Position numbers and translations under genes: made by a program. From assembly GCA_947685225.1 (NCBI GenBank), contig CANTUV010000024.1, positions 16,324,001 through 16,388,000 on the forward strand: 64,000 bases of DNA, given 5' to 3'. The DNA is from Garcia nutans (taxonomy: Eukaryota; Streptophyta; Magnoliopsida; Malpighiales; Euphorbiaceae). Shown piece by piece: positions 18,366 through 30,230 of the stretch; within the stretch, counting starts at the first letter, position 1, and each line of letters opens with the position of its first letter. A model generated the notes under the pieces. The model was not told the DNA's origin, ran no database searches, and saw nothing but the letters and a program-made list of their open reading frames with translations.

Positions 18366-20617
18366 TGTATTTCTAATAATTCTTTTTCTCATTATCCAAT
18401 TGATGTTCAAACTTTAGCAATTCAATTAGATAAACTTTGCTTCGATTAAATCCAACATATTTGTGCTTATATTCTATTACCAATCACTTTACTATACATG
18501 CATATTTTGAAATTTTATGCATATAAAATTATTTTCAATCAAGTGCCAAAAGTAAAGTAACTCCACAAATTACTCAATATACATAAAAACTATCATCGTA
18601 TTCATATTACATCTTCATATATATATATATATATTTATCACCATATTCACATCATATAAAAATATTAATTATATTTATCATATAAAAGCATCATCATATA
18701 CTCAATTATATGTAATTCAAGCATCAGGATAATTTTATTTATTGTATGGCACACTTTTCCTTATATAAAGAATACTTCCAATCAATAGCATACATATAAA
18801 AATAACACTATACACTATCGATATATCACTTACAAGAAACAAACATGCAATAACTAATACAAATTAGGTAACTTTGTTTATATAACAATTTTATCTTTTC
18901 AAGTTCATATTTCGCATTCTAGTTGAGAAAAATTTAATTCCAAATAAATATTCTAATTTCCCTTAATTAAATCTTTCCAAATACATAAGTTTCATAAATT
19001 ATCATCATCATTCTAAAGGTGTATATTTTATGTATATATTGTGCATACCTTATGTATATTCTTCTTTAAAACTATATTATTCTTAAATTTATAATTATAC
19101 TACTCCTTTCTCTCCAATTACTTGACAAACAGTAATAATTTAGCTTATCAAACACATCCACATACAATTTATAAATTATCTTAAATCACCTAGTGATGTT
19201 GCTATCAGGTATACAGTAGGTATACGATTTGTATATCTAAACATTATTTACTAAACTTAGCTACTAAAACTTTTTTGATTGTTCATTTCTTTTTTCTCAC
19301 CAACTAATATGCATTCATACTTTAATAATAGGAACAAATAAATTCTATTTCAATTAATTCTAAATAAATAAACCAATTGATCTTTAATTATCAATGATGC
19401 TAAAATTATTCATTTTTTTCCATAATTCTAAAATCTTCCATAACTCTAAAATTCTATGCGTTGATAACTCAATAGTTTTTTTAAACATAACTTAAGATTA
19501 AAAACTACACAAACATACCTAGTTTCATTCACCATTAGGTTTATAATCTATTTCTTTCACAAAGGGTTCCATAATTCAACTCTTTCTAATTTATTCCGTA
19601 TTCAATTACTTTTACAAGATAATCCATAAACAATTATTTTTACTAATTAAACCATAATTAATTGTTTTCACTAATCAATACATAATAAATTATTATTGCA
19701 AATAATCAATTATGTTCAAATTTAATCCTTAATAAAATATTTTCATAAACTAATCCATAATAAATTATTAACATAAGTTATCCATAATCAAATGTTATTT
19801 CAATTTAATCAATAATCACTTGTTATCACAAATCAATCCATAATCTATTATTTTCACAATTTAATCTATAATTAATTATTATCATAGTTTGATCTATAAT
19901 CAATCATTACTATAAAATCCATAATCACTTATTTTCACAAATTAGTCATTAATCACTTATTACCACTAATTAATTCATTATCAACTATTTTAGTAAATTA
20001 ATCCATTAAATCAATTTCTAATCTTCCATAAGCAATTTAAATTAAGGAAAAACCCATTTAATAGCAAATTATATAATATTCAAAAATTATGTAATATACA
20101 AACATATACCTCTTCAATTAGCTTTTCCCTTCTCTTTCTCAATTTCCCTTGATTTTGTAATGATTTTCTTTAAAATCTCAAATAAAATCATAAAATTCTA
20201 CCAAAATTATGGATTATTTACTTAAGTTTTTTTGATTTTTAAGTAAAATAATGGGAGAAGAAGAAATAATAAGATATAGTGGTGGTGGATGGTTAGGTCG
20301 GTTTGAAGGAGAAAAAAGATGAAAGAAGTCAACATAGCTTTGTATAGGGTCTTGGGTTTTAATTACATGCATTTGCTCATAACTTTACTTCCTAACACCT
20401 AATTTTTTTAATTATTTTTTTAATTAATTTTTAATTCTGTAAAATTATAAAAATAATCATTCTAATTATTTTAAAATTCTATTACCCATATTCTATAGTT
20501 CAATTATGGTAGAATTTTATTTTAGTGTCACTGAGATATTTTTATAATTTTTTTTTACTTTAAATTTTTTTTTGAAAATACTAATTAAATCTATTTTTAG
20601 ATTTAATTTTTTACTTA

Positions 20618-20741
20618 TTAAGGCTTAATCAATATTATTTCTATTAGTCCTAAACATTCAAACCATATATAATATTATATTAAGTCTTAATCAATATTAT
20701 TTCTACTAGTCCTAAACATTCAAACCATATATAATATTATA
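20618..20741. repeat. Tandem duplication of a 62-base unit
   Basis: Two adjacent copies starting TTAAGGCTTAATC and TTAAGTCTTAATC and both ending AACCATATATAATATTAT, differing at only a few positions. No coding capacity. Confidence 0.9.
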
Positions 20742-21853
20742 CTCAGTCTAATATATATCCATATATATACATAATATAAGAAATTACTGCTTAAAATTTT
20801 CATACAGTACATTTGCAATAAGCATGAAAACTTCATTGATATTGGAAATATCTAATTGTTTTAATTGAGAAGTCAGCATAGAATTGATTTAAACATTATG
20901 CTCTTTCATCTTTCTTTCTCTATGTTTTATTTTTTGAAAAGTTTTCATTATTACCCCAATTTAATACCCCGTCTCTTGGTTCATGGGACAATAATTATCT
21001 TATTGTTTATAGAGTTAAATATATTATTTTATGATAAATATTTCTTTTATAATTCTATAAATACAAACAAGCTTAAAAAAAAGATATTCATTTAGAAATC
21101 CATTTTAATTTGGAAAATTTTATAAATTTTCAAAAAAATTAACAAGTTTGATCTGATTTTTTTTTTCGCAATTTAAGATTATCAAATCACCCATGAATAT
21201 ATCTAATTTATTTATAATAACTCGGCTGAAAGTGTTCCTGGGACATTGATTAAAGATTAATTAATGCAAGTAAAATTAAATAAATCTATCTAATGAGCTG
21301 TATAAAGAATAAATTAAAAAAAATTAGTATTTAATTCCTCTTATCACTATAAAAAATATAGATTATTTTTTGTTTTTGCTTTTCTGTTATTTAATTTATT
21401 TTTAAATAAATTTTATAATAGTATTGATTATTTTTCAATCAATGCACTTGTTAACAAAAACGTTGATATATTTAAAATATGAAATTGTAAAATACAGTAC
21501 AAAAATCTTAAATCTACCTCAATTTACTTTTTATGTCATCTAACAGAATTATTATAATGACCATAAAATTTATTTTTGAACATGACCATTAATATTCTCA
21601 AAAGCATTATAAAAATTAACTGTACGTTACAAAATATTCCCTCTCATTTTTATTAAAATCTGTGAATTATATATATATAGAGAGAGACAGAGAGAAAATT
21701 GTTGACTTTTATTTTATTGATGTTAGATTTTTTAAATACGCAAACTTTCTTTTTACACAAAAAAAATATTGTGATTTCAAAAAAAAAATGTTGTTAAAAA
21801 ATAAAATACAAAATATTTTCTCTCTCCCTAAAGCATCAAATTCAGTCTCTCTC

Positions 21854-21870
21854 TTCCTTTATATATATAT

Positions 21871-21911
<41 letters not shown>
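21854..21911. repeat. Compound (TA)n(GA)n microsatellite
   Basis: A TA run passes directly into AGAGAG. A similar smaller tract (ATATATATAGAGAGAGAC) occurs at about 21669-21690, so the neighbourhood may itself be duplicated. Confidence 0.95.
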
Positions 21912-21912
<1 letters not shown>

Positions 21913-21971
21913 AACTTCACCTCCCATTTTTAAAAGAGAAAATTATCAATTATGGGCTATGAAAATAAATA

Positions 21972-23051
21972 TGTAACACCCTTATACCATATGTACGTAT
22001 AGTATATATGCTCATATATATAAAGTATAAACAAAGAATATAAAAATATCATGATAAATCACAGTAGAAATAAGTTTAATTAATATCAAAATATTTATAA
22101 TATTTAAAAAAAGATTTAACTGATAAATTCATATAGTTTATAAATTAAAAATAATATATTTAATAGAAAATCTTTTAAAAAATTTTCCTTGAGTTTTATC
22201 GTTAATTTTAATATTCTCAAAAACTAAGCACTCAACCTGCAGTAAAAAAAAATACACTTCCAATATAATAGTTTCACAAATCCTCTATTCATCAACAATC
22301 TTTCAACTCACCACTTAAAATCTTATATATTATAATTAAATTTTATTCACATATATTTACACAACCATCTCAATCTTTTTTTTAAAAAATAAATCCGAAA
22401 TATTATGAGTTAATACACATAAACCAAAATATTTAAAACTAACTATATATGTATATAATTGACACAATTGGTCTTGCAGTACCCTAGGTCACCGATTATT
22501 AACCACAAACTAGATCCCCCTGATAAGCCACTCTCTCTCCTGCATGATTCACGCAGTTGTGCTAAGCCATATAGCTTAGTGGTACAAGTTTAAAACAAGA
22601 CATGTATATACATTTAAATACTTTTCTCATAATGTAATTCATAACATTTATAAAAACTTTTATTACCTTATAATCCATACATATAAACACAATATATCTA
22701 GATACACACACTAGGCTCAATATTTCCTATATAATTATTATGTCCAGATATCACATCAATTTTAAGATCTAGCTCTGTTCGGGTCCATTTTCGAATTTAA
22801 TCCCATGATCTAGCTCTGCATTATCAATCTTAACTGTCTGAATAAGTAATTGTATAAGTCACAAATACACAATATCACATCACACTTTCACATTTTCTAG
22901 GTGTTCAACACTTCTCATGATCACCCTACATTATTTCACATTTTAGCTATTTCCTATATTTCCTTTTAAAGTTATTTCTCATATTTCCTTTCTCATTACT
23001 CTCCACATTGTTCATTTCTTATCTTTATACTCATCTTTAAGCATATCTTAC
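21972..23051 (-). repeat. Diverged chromovirus-type LTR relic
   Basis: Starts TGTAACACCCTTATACC like the right-hand ends of the Tek LTRs (TGTAACACCCCTATACC) and carries the same stem-loop CTAAGC ... GCTTAG followed by TGGTACAA at 22562-22588. Beyond these landmarks the sequence has diverged strongly. The other end is not identifiable; it probably ran on the - strand. Non-coding. Confidence 0.5.
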
Positions 23052-23391
23052 TGATAGTACCCCCATTCCATGAGCTCACGTGCCAAGCTCTACACTTGAG
23101 TTTACATGTTATCATACAACCTCCTTGTATCATGATTCAACACTTTCACCCGAGCTTGGCCAAACTCCTTTGCATGTCTGAGTTTGACATAAATGACATA
23201 TGACTTGAGGGGGACTATTGATACTACCCCTACCGATAGAGCTCACTTGCCTAGCTCTCTGTTCGATCACTCTCTTGACCGAGCTCTCAGAAGAAAGATG
23301 GACCTTCGTGCCCAGCATTCTAGTTTGACCAAGCCTTTAATATTCGGGTAGACAGTCACCTGACACGCTCGCAATCAGCGCTGATAGCACA
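23052..23391. repeat. Fragment with two TGATAnTACCCC starts, possibly a small LTR unit
   Basis: TGATAGTACCCCC (23052) and TGATACTACCCCT (23217) both run into GAGCTCAC.TGCC.AGCTCT, and the second is preceded by a purine tract GAGGGGGACTAT, as a 3' LTR would be. The interval ends at CA just before Tek-2. This could be the remnant of a short non-autonomous LTR element, but I cannot establish both LTRs. Confidence 0.3.
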
Positions 23392-24089
23392 TGTTATATC
23401 CCAAAGTATGCCCTAAAAGTTTTGGAATATTTATTGTCGCATTTGGATTAAATGTATATGTTTAAGTGGAAAGAGAAAAGAGGTAAGGAGAAGAATGTAT
23501 ATGTTGTATATACTGAGATATATACAACATATACAAGTCAAAGAAATGGAAGGTCAAAAGAAGATTTATTTATTTTTAAATAATTTGAAATGGAAATTAA
23601 AGGAAGTGGATGAGGATATTTATGAATATTTTATTATTTTATTTGCTTGGTTGAGATTTAAAGAGATGATTGAGTGGTTAAGAGAGAGTTGACTTGTGTT
23701 CTATTCATCATCTTCTTCTTTTCTTTTCTCTTTGGTCGGCTAACTCCATAGCAAGAGAGAAAGTGAGATTTTGTCTTTCCAAATTCAAGATTTGAAGGTG
23801 TTTCAAGTGATCAAGTTGGAATTCTAAAGATTTTCATCACTTTTGGTAAGTTTCCAACTTGTTTTCTTTGCTTTTCTTCTAAGTTTGGTGTTAGAAGAGC
23901 AAGTGTTGTGTTTCAGTTGTGTGTATGTGATAGTTGTGAATTGGTGTTTGATGTATGTTTTGAATTGTTTTGGTGTTTTTGCAAGTTATTTTGGTTTATG
24001 GGTGTGTTTAGTTAAGTTTGTTTGAAGTGAAAAATGGTGGAAGTAAGAGGTTTGCTGGATGTGATGTTTTTGTTGCCGGAATTAGGATT

Positions 24090-24450
24090 TTTGGCCTGAC
24101 ACGCCCTTAAACATAGCCAAGTCTTTGGGCGTGTCAATGGTTCTATTTTCTGGATGGGTGACACGACCAATGACATGCCCATGTCACTGAGCGTGTCACA
24201 ACTTTTGTGTTGTAGTAGCATTGACACGTCCAGTGACATGCCCATGTCACTGAACGTGTCATAGCTACTGTGATGTTGGTGGATTGACACGGTCAGTGAC
24301 ACAACCATGTCACTGAGCATGTCATAGCTACTGTGTTGGGGAAGGATTGACATGGCCAGTGACACGCCCATGTTACTGAGTGTGTCAAAGCTTCTGTGTT
24401 GTGGATTTAGGGCACGGTAAGGAACACGCCCGTGTTGTTGAGCGTGTCAT
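24090..24450 (+). repeat. Dyad-rich 62-base tandem repeat in Tek-2 (four to five units)
   Basis: Repeats of 'tgacac(g)..cag-tgaca-tgcccatgtcactga-gcgtgtca' separated by AGCTACTGTG-like spacers. Same family as in Tek-1 and Tek-3. The GACACG and CGTGTC blocks are inverted with respect to each other inside each unit. Confidence 0.8.
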
Positions 24451-25505
24451 GTGTAGAGTTTGCCCTAGTTGGTTCTTAGCCTTATTATCTCATGTGTATC
24501 TTTAAGTGAGTGTGTATTATTCCTTTTGGATTAGGTTTTTAAAGAGATTGAGTTTCCCTAATCCAAGTGTTGAGGATTCTTAGAAGAGGAGGTTGATAGA
24601 GTAGTGTGAGTTGCTCTTGAGGTAAGCACAAACTTTGAATGATTGCATACATGTACATGACATTGGGACTTAACACATTTAGTTGAGAAATGTGTTAAGT
24701 TAATTGATACATTGTTGATGAATGAGTTATATGTTATGATATGCATGATGTGAATTATGTTGATGTATCAATGCAATTGAGTAATGTATTGTTTATGAAA
24801 AGAAATATGGAATAATGTGGTAAGACATGTGAAATCATAATGTAACAAAGTAATACTGGTACAAAAGAGAAGAATGAGAAAAATGAGAAAATGATATTAT
24901 TATAAGGCAATGTGCCTAGTTTGATTATAAGAAATTAAATAAGAAATGAATTGTGAAAGAGATTGATAATGAGATAAATGAATTAATTGTGTGCCTAGTA
25001 TGTTATTCAATTTTTAGAGTTCTGAGTTTGGCAGCATGCCTATGAATCACTGGGCAGGTGAAAAGACCAGATGGTAAGCCAAGCCCAGCCGAAAAATGTG
25101 AAATATGATGTTTTTGGGGTGAAAAGACCGGGTCGTAAACCTCAAAAACTGTAACAGTCTAGCTGGGTTGAGGACCAAGAGACTGGGGCCCTAGGGTCTA
25201 GCAGGGTTGAGGTCTAAGAGACTGGGTCTGTTACACTATCTATGGATAGATATATATATATTGCCTACAGGCTTGATGAATGTGATTATGGACCAAAGTA
25301 GTAACTCTGAACTTTGAATAGCATATTAAATTCTTTTGGGCCCATGCTTGTCTTTGTTTTAATGTGAATCATAAATGGTGAAACAATTGAATAAGATGAT
25401 GAAATATAATGATATGAAATATAACATTTCTGAATATTGTCTTTATTGCTTAAAAGTATGACATTGACATTGCATTAAAGCATATTATTATTGTGGTTGG
25501 TACCA

Positions 25506-25522
25506 CTAAGCCTATGGCTTAG
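25506..25522 (+). repeat. Constant-stem hairpin CTAAGCC/GGCTTAG of Tek LTRs (Tek-2 copy)
   Basis: CTAAGCC-TAT-GGCTTAG, preceded by GGTACCA and followed by CGCGATTG and GCAGGTGACAGGG. Copies with other loops: TTT in Tek-3 (61004-61020), AAC in Tek-4 (61523-61539), ATA in Tek-1 (15901-15917) and a longer ATAT-type loop in the relic at 22562-22579. The stem is kept while the loop varies. Confidence 0.8.
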
Positions 25523-25870
25523 CGCGATTGTGGTTCGTCGTGCAGGTGACAGGGTAGAACCGGAGAGTTCAACTAGACAGAGTCGAGTCTAGACTTTGAA
25601 GTGTTGATTGTGGGCTTAAAGATCAGAGACGAACTGCCAAACATGTATAAACTTTATGTTTTGTAAACATTGATTTTGATGTATTTATATATGTAAATAC
25701 CGCTACATTTTCCGCTGCATAATGAATAAATGTTTTACCTGTTATGTTCCATAATATGTATAAATATATATATATATATATGAAATGTTTTAAGTTTTCT
25801 CATATAAATGTAGAAGAGAAAAATTGGGTTGTCTAATATAGACCGTGGCACTCCAGTATCTGGTATATGG

Positions 25871-28006
25871 TGCGTGCCGCTATGCTATAACAATTACCGC
25901 AAGTACACGGGTCGCCCAAGTAATATAGTAGTGAGTGAGTTATTGTTCCACTGAGGACAAGGCCAAGCACTAGTGCAAATCTTAACTGTTGTTTAGCAAA
26001 TCAATATTTTTGTGGTGTTTTGTAATTAAAGGCAATTAACTTAAATAAATGAACATAAAGATAAATTGTGTGTTGTGTAAAAAAGATTGATGATAATGAT
26101 ACTATCTAGATATTGAATTCCCCTAGCCTCAATTACATTACATAATAGAGTTGAGTTGGCATTCCTCTAACTTAGACTAAAACCTCTCTCGAGCGAATTA
26201 ATCCCTAATCACTAAGTAGAGTGCCAGAATCTCTTCTCAAAACACAATTAAATAGATCATGCATTAAGAATAAGGAACTATAAACCAAAAGATCTTGTAG
26301 GTCTATCTCTAGCACCCCAATCAATCCTCAACCCTTATGAGTAATCAATTCATATCAAGCTTTCTCAAGTCAATAATATGAAAATGGCAACCAATCAATA
26401 AGCATGCTATCATCAATTGGCAATAATCATTAAGCATCATAAGAATAAAACAACTCAATCAATTAAAATTATCCAATCATACAAATAAGCTAGGGTTTAT
26501 TAACATTTAGATAGAGAATGATTTAGTTTATGTTCAATACACTTAATACAACAACAACAACAATAACATTAAAATACATAAAATGAGAAAATAGAAAAAC
26601 CCCTTTCAATATAGCTTCTTCAATCTCCAGGAGCTGCCAATTGAAGATGCAGATGTTGGAGAATATGGAAATGGAGGATGAAGATGAAGAGTCAAGGAAA
26701 GTGTCACTCCCTCCTTGCCCAAAACGTGTATGCCCAGCCTCCTCCTCTTAAACCTCTCTTCTCTGCCTCTGTTCTCTGTTTCCTGCACAAAACTCCAGCC
26801 CTCTACAGAAGCTCCTTCCTTCTTCCTCTTCTTCTCTTTTGATTTCCCTCCAAAGCTCAAGTCAATCTTCCAACTCACTTCCCTCTCCATTGTCTCCCAC
26901 ATTCTCTTTGTTTAATCTTTGTTTCCATCAATTAGGCAGTCTTTTCCTTTCTTTTGACAAAAGCAATTGGTTTGTCTCCCACTTGTTCCTCAAAACGTGC
27001 AAAAGAATTCAACATTTAATAGGTGTCTCTCATTTTTCTTTGGGACATGGCCAAGTCACTTGGCTGTGTCCATCACTGCCTTTTCTTTCTTTCTTTCTTT
27101 TCTTTTGTTCTCATGGAGTGACATGGCCAACCCTCAAGCGACATGGCCATGTCATGTGACATGGCCAATGGCTTGTCCATGTCTCCTGCCAGTGTCGCAT
27201 TTTGCCTTCTTTCTTTTCTTTGTTCTTTGGATTATTTTGCTCTTTAGGTGAGACACGGCCAGTGGCTTGGCTATGTCTCTTGCCAGTGTTAGTCACTGCT
27301 TCACTTTCTTTGAGAGACACGGCCAAGCTTCAAGCAACATGGCCATGTCTACCAATTTTTCCTTAGACACGACCAAGCTTCAAGCGACATGGCCAAGCTT
27401 CAAGCGACATGGCCATGTCATGTGAGTGTGTCAATATTGCTTCTATTTTAGGATGGAACATGGCCAAGATAATGAGACATGGCCAAGCTTCAAGTGACAT
27501 GGCCAAGACGATCAGACATGGGCAAGCTTCAAGCGACATGGCCATGTCATGTGAGTGTGTCAATATTGCTTCTATTTTAGGATGGAACAAGGCCAAGATA
27601 ATGAGATATGGCCAAGCTTCAAGTGACATGGCCAAGACTATCAGACATGGCAAGCTTGAAGCGACATGGCCATGTCGCGTGAGTGTGTCAAGTACTGCCT
27701 CTATTTCTTTTCTTTCTTGGTTTCTTTTCCTTGGGTGATACACGGCCAGTGGCTTAGCCGTGTCTCTTGGGTGTGTCAGCTACTTCTTGATGATAATTTT
27801 GAGGGACACGGCCAAGCTTGCTTTGGCTTGACCATGTCTTGCTTGATTCATGCTCTTTCTTGCTTGTTTTGATCATCCAAGGGAGTTTTTCCACTTTAAC
27901 CTAAAACAAACACTTAAAACAAACTTTAAACAAAAATCAAATAAAACATTAACTAAAAACACATTAAAATCATACTAAAAACAAGTATAAAAAAATACTC
28001 TTATCA
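25871..28006 (-). repeat. Athila-like 3' LTR (about 2.1 kb)
   Basis: On the - strand it starts TGATAAGAGTATT (28006), right after a purine-rich GTGTGAGGTATT tract, and ends GCGGCACGCA (25871). The outer end on the + strand, TGCGTGCCGC ... CAATTACCGCAAGTACACGG, is a block I recognise from Athila-type LTRs. It contains the 129-base tandem array (27380-27690). Short open frames in both strands here are chance reading of repeats. Confidence 0.7.
27040..27860. repeat. GACATGGCC/GGCCATGTC dyad cluster with a 129-base tandem triplication
   Basis: Dozens of GACA(T/C)GGCCA blocks and their complement TGGCC(A/G)TGTC lie here. Within it, a unit starting TGTGAGTGTGTCAATATTGC repeats at 27421, 27550 and about 27678 (periods 129 and 128). 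Non-coding. The motif resembles the dyads in the chromovirus LTRs, although this LTR belongs to another lineage. Confidence 0.85.
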
Positions 28007-28929
28007 AATACCTCACACTTAAATCCTTGCTTGTCCCCAAGCAAGTCTAAAATCAAAACAAACTAAACACAAAAATTTTGACAAGTTCAAGAGTTATAAA
28101 AAATGCATCAAGACTTCCCTATGCTTAAATCCGCAATCGATATCAAATCGAACAAATTTGATAACAATGCAATTAAGTGGCTTTCCATGCATAACCTACA
28201 TTGTCACTCCCTCACCAACTCATAAAAAGTGTTTGATCAAGGTGGTGTTTACACTCATAATAATCAATGAAAGATTATTGCCATAGGCTTGCTTATCTAT
28301 CAAATCTCCACCACTTAATTACAATCAAGCATCAATTAAAAGGTCTTTTATTGGGTTGTAATGGGGTCAAGGTAGAGGTATGGCATTTAGGAAATGTGAG
28401 CTTAATCATTAAGTTCAAGAGCACTTCAAGAGTGAAGTAACCGATCATAAATATAACCCAACGATCCCAAAATACCTTCCTCTTATCTACCCCTTTACAT
28501 TGAAAGAACTTTTCAAGGGAACTCACTTATTACATCTTGCAATGATTATTTCCACACATATTCCAACCCTTTCAACAATAACAACAATTATTCTTATTTT
28601 TCTTCTTTTTATTTGATTTGATTTGATTTTTTTTCTGCAATCTTAAACCTACTAACTTTAACCCCACACTTAATTCAACACAACACTTGGTCATAAATGC
28701 TCTTAAAATGGTCTTGACCTAATGAAAAGGTAAGAGTTAAAACAACAAGGTTCAAGCTAATGGTATTGTGAAAAAGAAATAAAGGGAAAATAAAATAGGC
28801 TCAAAATTGGCTAACTAAGGTTGAATGTAGGGTTGGTCTTTTTAAGCCAAAGTGGGTTCACCTAATTGCCTTAATCATCTTGATGCCAAAGTGGGTTCAC
28901 CTTTTTATTTCCTTATTTGTGTTCTCTTA
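28007..28929 (-). other. Athila-like 3' untranslated region
   Basis: Between the broken end of integrase and the 3' LTR. Contains GCTTGGGGACAAGCAAGGATT (a short inverted repeat CTTG/CAAG, about 28022-28045) and a direct repeat of GCCAAAGTGGGTTCACCT at about 28849 and 28882. No further gene. Confidence 0.6.
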
Positions 28930-29660
28930 GGATCGCTTTTGGAGTACCAAATCAAGAAAATAACTTTTTTAAAAACTTCATCACTACCCTAGCATCATTC
29001 ATTACTAAATCTTGGGCTTCAGGCTATTTAGAGACATAGTCTATAGCTACGAGAATATATTTGTTGCCAGAGGAACTAGGAAACGGTCCCATGAAGTTGA
29101 TCCCACATACATCAAAGACTTCACACACTAGAATTCTATTTTGGGCCATCTCATCATGAGATGAGATGTTACTAGTTCTTTGATAATGATCACAACATTT
29201 CACAAAATCATAATTATCCCTAAATAGAGTGGGCCAATAAAATCCTGATTCTAGCACCTTTTGAGCAATCCTATTGGCTCCCATATGACCACCAGCTGGT
29301 CCAGCATGACAATGATGGAGAACATTCATCATTTCAAGCCATGCCATGCAATACCGGATCATGTGGTCTTTACATAGCCGAAACAAGAAAGGATCCTCCC
29401 AAAAGTAATATTTTAAGTCAGAAAAGAATTTCTTCTTTTCTTGATAAGTCATATCTTTAGGGAGTTCCCTAGCAGCCAAGTAATTAGCAAAATCTACAAA
29501 CCAAGGCATTTCAAAAGTTGAACAGCTTACCTCACTTACCATGGCATAAAGCTGCTCATTGAGGAAATGATCACCAATGTCCCTTCTTTGAACTTCTCCA
29601 AGATTGGGTTCTCCAAGCAAGAAAGGTGGTCTGCTGCTAGATTTTTAGCTCCCTTTATGT
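28930..29660 (-). pseudogene. Athila-like integrase, 3' truncated
   Basis: Begins in the RNase H/integrase linker (LGEPNLGEVQRRDIGDHF), then the zinc domain HHCHAGPAGGHMG ... CCDHYQR, where the second CxxC Cys is Tyr. In the catalytic core FDVCGINFMGPF has Asn where the first catalytic Asp is expected, and a TAG follows VAIDYVSK. The sequence reaches FGTPKAILRE and then leaves the family before the second catalytic Asp, so the core is truncated as well as mutated. It cannot be active. Confidence 0.85.
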
Positions 29661-30230
29661 CTTGAATCTTTAAATCAAATTTCTACAATAACAAAACCCA
29701 ATGAATTAGCCTAGGCTTTGCATCTGGTTTTGCAAATAAATACCTCAAAGAGGAGTGGTTCGTATACACAATGACTTTGGACAAGATTAGATATAATCTA
29801 AACTTGTTTAAAGCAAAAATCACAGCTAGAAGTTCTTTCTCTATAGTTGTGTAATTGGCCTAGGTTGCGTTCAAAGTCTTTATTGCATAATAGATTGGCT
29901 GAAAATGCTTCTCCTTGCGTTGACCCAAAACTGCCCCCACTGCCAAATCGCTTGCATCACACATTAGTTCAAATGGTAAATTCCAATCAGAAGGCACCAT
30001 GATTGGAGCATGGATCAATTTCTCCTTAAGAGTTGTGAAAGCTCTTAAACATTCCTCATCAAACACAAAATCAACATCCTTCTCAAGGAGTCTTGTTAGA
30101 GGGCTAGCTATCTTAGAAAAATTGCATATAATCCTCCGATAGAAGCCTGCATATCCTAAAAAGTTTTGATGGCCTTGACTGTTGTGGGGGCTGATAGTTT
30201 GTCAATGGTTTCCACCTTAGCCCGGTCCAC
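29661..30230 (-). pseudogene. Athila-like RNase H remnant
   Basis: Carries CLRAFTTLKEKLIHAPIM and ELMCDASDLAVGAVLGQR (the LCDASD motif with a catalytic Asp), then YTTIEKELLAVIFALNKFR and YTNHSSLRYLFAKPDAKPRL. Frame breaks at about 30067-30230 and a TAG at 29859. Only one RNase H is seen, unlike the Tat elements. Confidence 0.8.

Larger units (their letters stand above)
18056..21971. other. AT-rich region without recognisable genes
   Basis: Very AT-rich DNA with many stops in all frames. A few stretches resemble LTR material: a gypsy-like block near 18190-18235 (GTTCACCCCTGACTAGCCATT) and a 'gaaggagaaaaaagatgaaagaagtcaac' like stretch near 20310-20335 similar in style to the Tek LTRs. I cannot define ends, so I treat it as unassigned, probably relic LTR DNA. 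Contains the repeats listed separately. Confidence 0.5.
23392..25870 (+). repeat. Tek-2: chromovirus LTR, 3' end truncated
   Basis: Starts TGTTATATCCCAAAGTATGC and follows the Tek-1 LTR in the opposite orientation through the AT hairpin (23494-23538), the dyad repeat array (about 24090-24450), and the stem-loop at 25506-25522, up to GTGGCACTCCAGTATC. The last about 60 bases are replaced by the Athila-like LTR starting at 25871. No internal region is attached, so it is a solo LTR or a piece of an element broken by the later insertion. Confidence 0.85.

Noticed and set aside
18056..21971. A host gene in the AT-rich interval
   Set aside because: No open frame with recognisable motifs, no codon-like composition and no convincing splice series; only simple repeats and faint LTR-like stretches.
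26606..26915. Open frames on both strands in the Athila-like LTR as a host gene exon
   Set aside because: Low-complexity CT-rich sequence inside the LTR, no motif, no splice or frame conservation.
27380..27690. Long open frames on both strands through the GACATGGCC repeats as a repeat protein gene
   Set aside because: Frames exist only because the repeat unit lacks stops; there is no start context, no family match and no conservation in related arrays.
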